Shown piece after piece: positions 9,844 through 19,756 of a stretch of DNA of 64,000 nt. The notes beneath the pieces are model-generated. The model saw nothing but the letters and a program-made list of their open reading frames with translations, had not been told where the DNA came from and did no database searches. Made by a program: the position numbers and the translations under genes. Numbering within the stretch: position 1 is the stretch's first letter; each line of letters starts with the position of its first letter. The DNA lies in contig MU270021.1 in NCBI GenBank assembly GCA_021432635.1, forward strand, positions 566,594 to 630,593. The letters are read 5' to 3'. The DNA is from Thozetella sp. PMI_491 (lineage: Eukaryota > Ascomycota > Sordariomycetes > Chaetosphaeriales > Chaetosphaeriaceae).

Positions 9844-12313
9844 ATGGCCTCTGAAAAGCCCCAGGATATCGCCGACGACACGTCGTCCGATGACGATTCC
9901 TTCTCGGTCATCGAGCGCCTCGCTGATGCCATCCGCATCGAAGAAGACCCCCGCCTCAACGCCGAGGATCGGGAACGCATCCTCCAGGTGCTGTATGAGG
10001 GGCCGCGCAAGTGCCAGTGCTGTTTCAACTGGGTTAACGAGCTGCCACCCAAGCTGAAAATCGTCGAACCTCAGGCCGCACCAGAACCATCGCACCCGCT
10101 CGTCATCCGCCGCCGCCTTGTGCCTTCAGGCCCTCGCGGCGCCATGACGGCCATCCACTCGATCGATATCTGCCACGAGGGTGTCCGGGCTGTTCTGCAT
10201 GATGTCTTCAAGGGCTACGATAACCTCATGCCATTCGTACGCCATTTGCAATTCAAGCCCCCCTTCTACCAGTTCTTCTGGCGCTGGGACCGTTTCGAAA
10301 AGGCTATCGAAGAGGTGGAGGACGAGTACGTCAAGACAGTTCTCATCCAGCTCCGCGACGTGGTGAAGAAGGAGCTCGCCGGCGCTTTTGCCGTCACCAA
10401 AGAGCTCACCAGCCACGGTGTCATCACGTTCAAGTATCTATGGACGCTGTTCCCTCCCGGCGAAATAATCTACTCGGACGCAGATGGGGCTCCGCAGTTC
10501 TTCACCTTGCTGTCGAGCGGCATGGCTACCCCCTACCTAGGACCATACTCGCTTAGATGCAAAAATGTCGAGTGGGGTGGTACCAACTTTGTTTTGCGAG
10601 AGCATTCGTTGGGCGTTCAGACTTTCGAGGGCACGCACAAGATCGCCGATTTAAGGGTCTTCCCAGCCAAGTACTTGGAGGACTACGATGCGGTCCGCGA
10701 GCAGTGCATCGAGCGCGGGCGAAAGATGATAAGTCTCGCAGGGATACAGTACAAGTCCTATCGCCCGAAAGATGATCAAGGGGAACGCAACGGAACCTCC
10801 AAGCCCAGACCGCAGCAGTTTAACCGCCGGATTGTTCTCGACTCAAGTAACAATGCTAAGGATCCCTTCATGTCTCCACTTGTTGAGCCCGAAGAGCTGC
10901 GATTGGCAACGGGTCTCATCAGTCAGACCCCAGCGGATCTGACGCCGCCGGGCGGGCATCGACCACTACCGACCGACCCGATTCCTCCGCCTGGTCCCCG
11001 TCATCGCCATCACGCCGGCCATCCCCCCGGGCCTAACTACTTCCCCCCTGTGCCCCTGGCTCCACGCCATGTTCCTATGCCTGCTAAACACAAGAAAAAA
11101 TCTGCTCCCCAGAAGCAGAGTGTGGCTTGGGACAGTGAGTCCGATGAAGATCGCCCTCGTACAAGCCAACGACGCAAACCCTTCTACCAATTGAATGCCC
11201 CGCCCGGCTCCTCCCGTAAGTCGCCTAGTAGAGCATTGAAAGCCACATGCACCTAAACACATGCTAACATTCTCCCTGCGTAGATTTGAGCGACAGCGAG
11301 GGTGAATCGGAAGAGGGCTTCTCCCCGACGGAGATATATAAACTGAGCGATAACCAGCTCCTCCTGACTTCAGCCTTCATGCACGGCTTCTGCCTCAAGG
11401 AGAAGATCTGGCGTAAGCTATTTTCGACCCTGGCTCCCTTGTCTTTGCCACTCACACAATGACCAGGCGATTTCCACATCAGTCGCATCTACGATATTGA
11501 TTGGAACACAGCTCCGTTCGAGAGCCTAGTGCTGCCCGAAGGGTATAAAGATCTCATCCTTTCATTCGTCGAGAGCCAACTGAAAGAAGGCGACGCCTTC
11601 GATGATGTGATCAATGGAAAAGGTGAGACAGAACACTGTGGCCGATCTTCTTTCCTGAAACCTTTCCCGCTAACCTAAGGCCAGGAGGAGGTCTCGTTAT
11701 CCTCCTAGCCGGGGAGACGGGCGTAGGCAAGACTTTGACTGCGGAGTCGGTGGCCGAAAAGATGCAGGCACCTCTCTACAAGATGGAACTAGCCAACGTG
11801 CACGACATTGAAGACTCCGAGAATGAGGACAACTGGGATATCGACTCGGCCTTTCGTCATGCCGAGCGGTGGAATGCCGTCCTTCTGGTCGACGAGTGTG
11901 ACATGTATCTCGAGGCACGCAGTGATTCCTCGCCCAAACGGAATCGGCTCGTGGCGCACTTCCTCCAGAAGCTGGAGTACTACCCCTCGCTGCTGTTCCT
12001 GACCACCAACCGGGAGCGCGTCCTCGACCCCGCCATCTACTCGCGCATCCACCTCACCATCAACTACCCGGCACTCGACCCGCTGTCGCGTAGGCAGATC
12101 TGGAAGAACTTCCTGGCGCGAGAGTGGGAGTCGGCCGTGGGGGATGCCGAGCTGGACCAGCTGGCCGAGATCGAGGTCAACGGGAGGCGGATCCGCAACA
12201 TCACCAAGACCGCGAAGATAATGGCTAAGCGGCAGAAGAGGGGCATCACCTTCACAGACATTCGTCAGGTGCTTAGGATTACAGAAGGGTTGACAATTGG
12301 CAACGCTAAGTAG
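9844..12313 (+). CDS. AAA+ ATPase with DUF7025-like domain
   Basis: Four exons (9844-11215, 11284-11412, 11467-11622, 11685-12313) give about 761 residues. All junctions are GT/AG and in phase, and the third intron has a CTAAC branch site. The N-terminal half contains a DUF7025-like region (EIIYSD, VLREHSLGVQTFEG, KYLEDY). A Pro-rich, basic linker follows (about residues 340-450). The ATPase core has Walker A AGETGVGKT and Walker B AVLLVDECD. It is followed by an asparagine sensor-like LTTNRE and a C-terminal lid with IRNITKTAKIMAKR. Proteins of this build are abundant in filamentous fungi and resemble the BCS1/CDC48-like classical AAA branch, but substrates are unknown. No organelle targeting signal is evident. 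ATP-driven remodelling is family knowledge. Confidence 0.88.
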
Positions 12314-13526
12314 GTTAAAGAGGCCATGTTTGGTGTCTCGGCGGAGAGTCGCTTCTACAAAGCATTCTGGCAGTATAGACCGCCATCATGTTCACTCTAG
12401 GATGATGTTCCTATGTCAATCCAGGATCTGATTTGATTCAGTGGCTTTATGCGCGGCCTGCTAGAAATGCTGAGTTGGAGTGGTGTAATACGCGTGACGG
12501 GCGGCACCTAAGAACCAGTGCAATGTCCCGGCATTCATTACGAACATAAAATTCTCAAGCCAGGGTGCCACGCGAGTGTATGACAGCGAGCCGGTATTAT
12601 TGGTTCAGCGCCACGCGTAGTTATCAAATGCAATCCAGCGATTCCGGTTGAACGGCTCGAGCGAGCCGAAACGGCCCGGCGAAGGCGGCTCTATACCTAA
12701 CCCAGACTGACAGGACGGCCATCGATCGATCGCGTATTCCAGAATTTGACCTAGCCAAGGCCTCGTCTGACGTCAAGCGGCCCAGCACGCGCGTTCAGTT
12801 CGAGCCGTAGTGGACCTAGCTATCGGAACTTTCGCGCTGCAGACGGCAAGATCTTATCATTAGCGAGCAATTGTTATGAATGGAGTCAGTCCCGATAATA
12901 TCCTGATAGACGATATCAGCCGACCGGCCGCCAGCCGCCGCCATAAACTGCCGCTTTCATCGATTCGGCTAAAGGCAAGGACAGGGAAAGCCTGTCATCA
13001 GTACAGTGGGACGGGATGTCCCTGGAGGGGCTCTGATCCTTATTGTCTCGTCCTATCACTGCTGTCTGGATATTTGGGGCGCTGGCTAACGGCCCGAGTT
13101 AATACCAGGAACAGGAGGGGATGTCCGATCGTTGAGTACTGGGAGCATATTTCGTCCTGCGCGTCGCTATCGGCACGAAGCAGGATTGGGCAGGCGCCCA
13201 AGAGTCCAAGCTGAAGCTCATATCGTTTGGCGTTGGGCGGTGCCTGGCTTTCGTCACATCCGGCCGGCAGTCGATTGACGACGCCGGGCTCGCGGGTCCG
13301 ACATGCAGGTTCTTGGGAAGAGTGGGAACACTATATCGGCGTACATAAGTCCTCGGTTTAAAGTGAGGCTATTTAACTTTAAACTCCGTAGCGAGGGAGG
13401 GGGCAGCAACCGGGAGGGTTGCTTGGGAGGTTCAAAACATGGGAGCTACCCCATCTCCGCAGCCAGCAGAGGGGATAGCTACTTGCTCAGCACGCAAGTT
13501 TCGGATGCCCTGAGAAGAACGCCAAC
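12314..13526. other. Intergenic
   Basis: No supported coding region. Frames at 12876-13214 and 13303-13530 show no domain pattern and overlap the promoter side of the next gene. The stretch is rich in CG-containing words around 12640-12990, with no clear repeat. Confidence 0.45.
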
Positions 13527-15488
13527 ATGAGCCGAGCCTTGTTTCTGGGTTTCACCCTGGGGGCTCTATGCCGGCTGGCACTGGCGGAGACCCCTAGCAC
13601 GAACAATGCGACGTGTCAGTGTGTTGGCGTCGACTACTCCGACGAAGGCTCGTACTTCATTGACGCCACCGAGCAAGGAGATTTCGCCTTCACATCGGAG
13701 TTTCAAGGTAGCTCGAGTTCTCGCTAGATCGTCGGTGGCCTGTTTTGCTGAGAAATTTGCAGGCAATTGCACCGACCTCACCATCACCCCTGTGCTGCAG
13801 GACGCGCAGCTGCGCGAGTACAAATGCTCGCCTATTCGGACCTCGCTCATCGGAGTCCAGCAAGTATCGACATGGTATGTACGGCCTCTGCAGCCATAAT
13901 TATGCGCCACTAATGTAGATGTGCAGCAACATCGAGTACTCGAGCATGACGAGCGGTCTCTGGAAGATAGTCCTGGCAGCACCGAAGAACGAATGGAGCC
14001 ACACGCGCTCGTTCCGGCTCAGGGCGGATGGCGGCGCCGTGACCGTAACTACGACAGTAACCGCGGCAACAACAGTCACTGCAGTGGCCGAGTCTCTGCC
14101 CGCCGCGACAGACCCTATCACGTCATTAAACTCGAGCACGCCCTCGTCAGCATCTATTACAGCACCGGCCGGCAGTGGGTCTTCGGCATCGGGAAGCGTG
14201 ACGACCACGCTCACCACAACAGTGACCCCGTCAACGACGATCATCGGCACTCCGTCGAACACCTCAGCCCCGGTAGTCTCCCCTACCGTTTCCACCGGTG
14301 TCACCACTCTGCCGAAGCCCACGACAGTTGTCCCCGAGCTTACTACAACGATTGTCACTACAATCACTCCCGTGGTAATCCGAACCTCTACGACGCCGAC
14401 GTTTCTCAGTGAGTATCCGTTTCGGATTGCACCGCTCCGTGTGTTAACACTCAATAGCTGTCACTACGACGAACATACGAGTGCAAACCACGACCTTGGA
14501 CACTGTGACCATAACCAGCACGTGCAGGGCGATCCAGACCAAGACGGTCACATCCACGGCGCCGCCAACCACCGTGACGAGCTACTCCACGGTCGTGAAG
14601 ACCGCCACGGACTCGGTAGTTACGAGCTCCTTCAACACCACAAAGGTCGTCTCCGCTTCTTGCATCTTCGCGTCGACGCCGATCCAATCCACGGCGGTAG
14701 CCACATTCACCATTGCCGGGTCCGCTTGTGTGGCTGTCAACCCCTTCCCGGCAGCAAGCCCCGGAGATCCGCGCGCGCCTCCATGGGGTTACTACGGCCC
14801 GCCGCCTTGGATCACGTCTGCGTGGGCCGCAAACGGCTTGCTTCCGAAGTGCACTTCCACGCCGACCAAGGCGGCAACCACTAGCTCGCGGCGATCAAAA
14901 CGTGAAGAGATAGTAGCCAATAGCCCGAGAAGCGTCGACGCGGCTGAGCAACCTCAGGCTCAGACCACCTCTACATTTACTGAAACGACATACACGGCAA
15001 CGCAATGGGCGACTCAATACGCACCAAGCTTGACACTGACACGCCTTGGTGAGTAATTTTCCTTTTGCCGTTAGAAGCTTTGCTATATCAGATGCTGATA
15101 AGAATTACGTATTTTAGCGGTTCAAACCGTAGTACAGACGATGTGAGCCATTTCTTCACGACTGCTAAGTCCAAACGCTGACAAGGATACAGCACCCCGC
15201 CGGCAAAGACTTTCTGCGTTGAAGTTCCCGATGTCACACAAGTTGTCTCCGTGGCCGGCCCAAAGAGAATTTGGGTAACAATCGTGACGACCACGACACA
15301 CGCAACAGCAACAGTTTCCGTGACGTTAGTAGCACCCAGTCTTTCCCCCTATCGCTCTCACGGCCTACCTCGTAGCAACCATTGTATTGACGCTTAGATT
15401 TCTCAGTTCCACATCATACTCGATCTACGACGACATTGCAGCTGCTACTTCTTGCTGGAATGCAGGCGGGCAGTTTGGCGTGTCCTGA
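13527..15488 (+). CDS. Secreted Ser/Thr-rich protein, seven exons
   Basis: I infer exons 13527-13707, 13763-13874, 13927-14408, 14458-15048, 15118-15142, 15193-15324 and 15398-15488, giving about 537 residues. All junctions are GT/AG and in phase, including a 25-nt exon. The N-terminus (MSRALFLGFTLGALCRLALA) is a signal peptide. A small Cys-containing domain follows (CQCVGVDYSDEGSYFIDA, then GNCTDLTITP and a Cys at the second intron border). The rest is dominated by Thr/Ser/Val runs (TVTTTVTAATTVTAV and similar) with a Pro-rich PPWGYYGPPPWI patch. A dibasic RRSKREE site suggests processing. The C-terminus (CWNAGGQFGVS) lacks a GPI-anchor tail. The protein is probably O-glycosylated and wall-associated or extracellular. 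I do not recognise a catalytic domain. The last two exons are less certain. Confidence 0.72.
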
Positions 15489-15796
15489 GGCTGAGAATGC
15501 ACATACGTGGTACGTATGGGGATTTCGGTATTTATATAGACATGGACGGGCGGCGGCGGTTCGGGTGGCGAGGAGATCTGGGCACATGCTAATTCTAGTT
15601 TTCGGTTTCCGCTTCTGTTTCGTAGGTATTCTACTGTGTTGCCCGTGACTTGTCTGTGGACCGAAATGACTGGCTTGTCGGTTTCCAGCAAGATGATCAT
15701 TGGTTTATAAACAGATGAAGCTCTCTATATATGTAACAATAGTAATACTATCCTGTCCAGTTTTACTCCTCTTTCTCTAGCAATCTTTCGAAAGGT
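15489..15796. other. Convergent 3' flanks
   Basis: Short gap between the Ser/Thr-rich gene (+) and the oxidase pseudogene (-). I see nothing coding in it. Confidence 0.5.
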
Positions 15797-17021
15797 CTAC
15801 AAGCTACCTGCCGGTTTCAGATCTTTCATATCTACCGGCTTCTTACCGCCAGCCATCCAGCTCATCCCTTGAATGGCATTCGCGGCTTCTATCCACTTCC
15901 AACGCAGAAGGTCCTGTCTCTCTTTCTCGAGCAGCTCCTTGATCCAATTTCCAACGATTGGGAACATCTTAAAGGCATGCCCCGAGTCCCCGCTCGCGAC
16001 GAACAAGCCCTTCTTCCCAGGGACGGCGTCCAACACAAAGTCTGAGTCAACGGACTCTGCGCACCATCACAGTGTCCGGTCGATCAAGGGTCTATCAGCA
16101 AGGTGAGGTAACGTCTTGCGAAAAAGCTGCCTGATCAGTCTCTCGTCGCCCTCTGGGATGAACGCACTTTCTAGCGGCTCTGGCGCGACTGACATGCCTA
16201 CCTCTGGTATAAAATTGGTGTAGCCAGGACCGGATGGACAAATCTTCAGCAGTCCGGTCTCCGAGTCTGGTTCACAAAAGAAGCCCAGGTCGAGTGCGAA
16301 AACGACAGAGATTCCTTTCAGCTCTCCCGCTTCCGCTGGCATTAGCTGGATGTGGGCGACCGACGAGTCTTTGCCAATGAACTGTCGCCCGATGCTCGGA
16401 AGTAATTTACAGAGCGAGGCGCCGAGAGTGAGCACGCCGGCACATTGGTCTCCTTCATATTCCAAATGCGTCGCCTCCTCCCCGGCATGGACCTGTACGC
16501 CTAGCTCCAGAATAGCATTGTGGACCGACTTCATCGCATTAGCAGCATGTGCATATCTCGCGAAGCGGTTGAAATAGCCTTTCCAGCCTTCCATAGGGCC
16601 ATCGAACACCGACTCCGCAGCATGGATCTCTTCTCTCGTCCCGACCTCGGAGAACTTGACAGTCCATGCTGGGTGGGATCGAAGGCACTCAAGCGACTGT
16701 GAGACTATATGTTTCCGACTCTCTCCGAAGCAGCGTTCGAATGGCCCAGCAGGTATCCAGTCTAGTGGTAGTGCGAAGAGAAGATGGGATAGGTGGACCA
16801 CTCCTAGATCGCCTCGAGTGCGGCATCACGGTAGAAGGAGCCGATGTACTCAGCGCGAATAACCTTGTTTCTATTGTTTAGGCTGACAATGGTCCAGGGA
16901 TGGATGCGCCTTTTTCGAGAACTGTCACCGCAGCGTAATCGGAGCGAGCAAGGTGGTAGGCCGTCGAGAGTCCGAAGGTGCCTCCGCCGACGATCACGAT
17001 TCGACTCTGCTTGGTTGCCAT
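15797..17021 (-). pseudogene. Amadoriase / fructosyl-amino-acid oxidase-like FAD oxidoreductase, inactivated
   Basis: The minus strand encodes a protein clearly of the sarcosine/fructosyl-amine oxidase family, but the frame is broken. From the ATG at 17021 an FAD-binding start is intact (RIVIVGGGTFGLSTAYHLA, GxGxxG type). The frame then shifts before RNKVIRAEYIGSFYRDAAL. A stop (TAG) follows ALEAI. Another frame change precedes RKHIVSQSLECL. A long clean stretch follows (EGWKGYFNRFARYAHAANAM, CPSGPGYTNF, TLPHLADRPLIDRTL). An in-frame TGA then interrupts the usual Cys-Trp-Cys region. The end is WCAESVDSDFVLDAVP and the C-terminal FAD motif GLFVASGDSGHAFKM. Introns do not repair the breaks, because no GT/AG pair fits the first shift. 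The original enzyme would oxidise glycated or N-methyl amino acids in peroxisome or cytosol. Confidence 0.75.
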
Positions 17022-18784
17022 GGTCAATAAAAAAGGCAGGAAAGTTTGTGACCGAAAGATGTTTTCCTAGCACCACAGTTCTCAAATCTCGGGCAGTACC
17101 GACTGTTATTACCCAGAGTGTCTCCAACAGCCGCATGCTCATCCATGTTGAATCAGGGGGATACATCTACTGGAGACCTGAAAAGCTTCTTAGCGTGAGT
17201 GTATCCTAGCTAGGACAGTGCGGCCTATTTCATACCCTGGAACAGCATAATGCCGAACACGGATACTAGGATTTGACTATGCGTCCCGAACAGTATTCGA
17301 GACAGTGATAAAGCCGTGGCCGAACTTGCTTCATTGACAAATTAGGCGTAAATCCTACTACCCCCTGTCTGCTTAGTGTCATTTGAGTGATGGTAGTAAC
17401 GTTAGGTGGTATGAGGGTATAGAAGGGGCTCTGGGTAATATTACGAGGCACCACTGTGAAAATCGAGGTTGGCTATGGGAGAAAAAGCAGGCCGATCAGC
17501 TGGCCCTCGGATATCTCTAGGATATCCACGTTGCTGTGTGATGGATAAGGGTTTCAAAGATCTCCACTGTAAAGGGTAGAGTTGGGTATATGGGCACGGA
17601 TCAGCTGGCTCGCTCTCGCTAATTTTGAATGAGCCAGACCCCTGACACTATCTCATGCCGTATTTGCAATGGTTGACCGCAGCAGTGTCGCTATGCCGGT
17701 GATTTCTTGCCCGATGAGCAACCCGCGAATGCGGTATAGTTCGAGTTAGCATCAGGGGTCACCAGCGCGCAGAGGTTCTACTCACCCATCTGAGGAAGCG
17801 TAGGTTAGCAGCTCTGTTCACGCGCCTTCTCGCAGGGTTTCAGACTGGAAAGGACGGCGAAAGGACCTGTGCACAGGTCCGGGACCTCGGCTTCACGTAG
17901 CACCTAACATCATGGTATTTATGATTGGAATAGTACCGTATCTTTGCGCAGCCTCTATTCGAAAGAAGCTGCCGGCGTTCTTGGCAACTAAGGCGGGGTT
18001 CAACTAAGAGTTAAGCCCGCGAAGAGTAACTGCTGGGACGAGAGCTGCGCCTTGCCACTCGGATAGCCGTTCCGGATTGTTCATATTCTTTAATGACTTT
18101 AACTGTGCTGACGCCCTACTGATCGTCACTGAACCGAGCTGCAAAGCTTGCGAGCTTGCGAGTTTATGAGCCCAAGCTTGCGAGCCCCCCCACAAGAGCC
18201 AACACTGAAGAGTAGGTTGGGCGCGAGGACTGGCGTTAGCTGCGCCAAGTTACTTATCCAGGTTTAGCTTGCACGGACAACCGGGCTATGTCGCCTATGT
18301 GCGCTCCACTTTCCTTAAGTGGCAATTCGAGCAGCGGAAGTGGCGTTGGGGTCAGCCGGGACGTTTCATCCCAACTCACGTTAGACATAAGTCCTCTATG
18401 ACAGGTCGGATTTTTCCAAGAATACACGATCCCCGATTGCATGGAAGGGTGCCATTAGTGCTCTGCAGCAGGCGGACCTGCCTCTGGAACCTGCCAAGGT
18501 TCTCACGAGACTTCCGAGTGGGACGTGGGTGGTGGAAGACGGCATTCAGCGAACGCATCCGAGCTACAGTCGGATTGTAAAACAGCCGAGGAGAGACAGG
18601 TGTAATAAGAATACGACGCCAAGTGACGCTATAGTGGCATTTACGATAGAGATGGATGGTTATTATAACGTACCCCTCGTCTCTCCCTGTCCCTCTCTCA
18701 TATTAGGGGGTGATCAACACTGTTACCCCACTTAAGAATCGGAACGACACCGCCAGGCCGGGTCGACCAAAGGAGTTACACAAC
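17022..18784. other. Intergenic
   Basis: About 1.8 kb without a supported gene, between the oxidase pseudogene (upstream side) and the HsbA-like gene. It contains a short direct repeat near 18144-18184. Open frames here are short and show no domain pattern. Confidence 0.45.
18144..18184 (+). repeat. Short direct repeats of aagcttgcgag
   Basis: The word aagcttgcgag occurs at 18144-18154 and again at 18174-18184, with a near copy (gcttgcgag) directly after the first. There is no coding context and no obvious function. Confidence 0.6.
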
Positions 18785-19516
18785 ATGCGTGCCGCATTGC
18801 TTCTGCCGCTGATAGGGGCCTCCCTAGCGGCGCCGCTGCCGCCGTCCAAGAGGGACCTCATGGCCCTCCAGGGGGCTTTCGTCAGCATCCAGGCTGCAGC
18901 CTCGACCATGGACTCGATGATCAAGGTGAGCGCCACCCACCTTCGACGCCGTGTCGGCAAGCAAGAGTTGACCCCGCGATAGGGACTCCCCGCCACCGCC
19001 GCCGGCTTCAAGACGGCCGCCGCCGGCGTCGAGAGCGCCCTGGCACAGGCAAAGGTCTCGGTCGCCCCCACGCAGCCGATCGGTCTCGGCGACTCGCTCC
19101 CCCTCCAGCAGACAGCCGAGTCGCTGGCGTCGACGGTCAAGATCGCCATCATGGACATGGTACTCATGCGCAGCGTGATGGACTCGGCCGGCGTGACGGG
19201 CCTCGCGGTGCAGACCCTCAACAACCAGAAGATGCTCGCCGGCGCGCTGGGTGGCGTGGTGCTCTCAAAGCTGCCGGCTGAGGGGCTCCCCGGCGCACAG
19301 ATGGCGTTCGGCGGCACGGCCGGGGCGTTGGACGTCGGCCTCGGCATGTTGAGCATGCCGCCAAGTGCCATGGCCGGGATGATGATGGGAGGTGGAGCGG
19401 CACCGGCTGCCGCTGCTGGTGCCGCGCCGGCTGCGGCAACTGGAGGGACTGCCGCGAGCAATAGCACCACTCCTGCGACGATCGCCCGCCGGCTGAAGAA
19501 GCGCAACCTCGTGTAA
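18785..19516 (+). CDS. HsbA-like secreted cell-wall / surface-binding protein
   Basis: Two exons (18785-18925 and 18983-19516) give about 224 residues. The frame is open upstream of 18785, but the Met there begins a clean signal peptide (MRAALLLPLIGASLAAPLPP), so I chose it. The mature part is helical, with Ala/Val/Leu-rich amphipathic stretches (FVSIQAAASTMDSMIKGL) and NNQKMLAGALGGVVLSKLPA. This matches the hydrophobic-surface-binding protein A / galactomannoprotein family pattern. The C-terminal 55 residues are Ala/Gly/Pro/Ser/Thr-rich, ending in a dibasic patch, and give no clear GPI signal. Family members are secreted, coat hydrophobic surfaces and may recruit hydrolases. The family assignment is by pattern only and moderately sure. 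Confidence 0.75.
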
Positions 19517-19756
19517 TGGCTATAAGTTGAGGCAATAGAGAGTCGTCAGTGACGACCACCCTTTCGCTTCTCTTGTACATTACTACCTTAGCTTTAAGAC
19601 TTTTTGTACAATGCCATACTCAGCCACACACATGCTCATTGTTCGGAACAGTCCGGATTACGAAGGGAAAGGGGACGGAGAAGGGGAGTGGGGAAGCGCG
19701 GAGGGATGGTGGAGATGCTTTGCACCTCAATGTGGTAACTATTGCTAGGTACCTGT

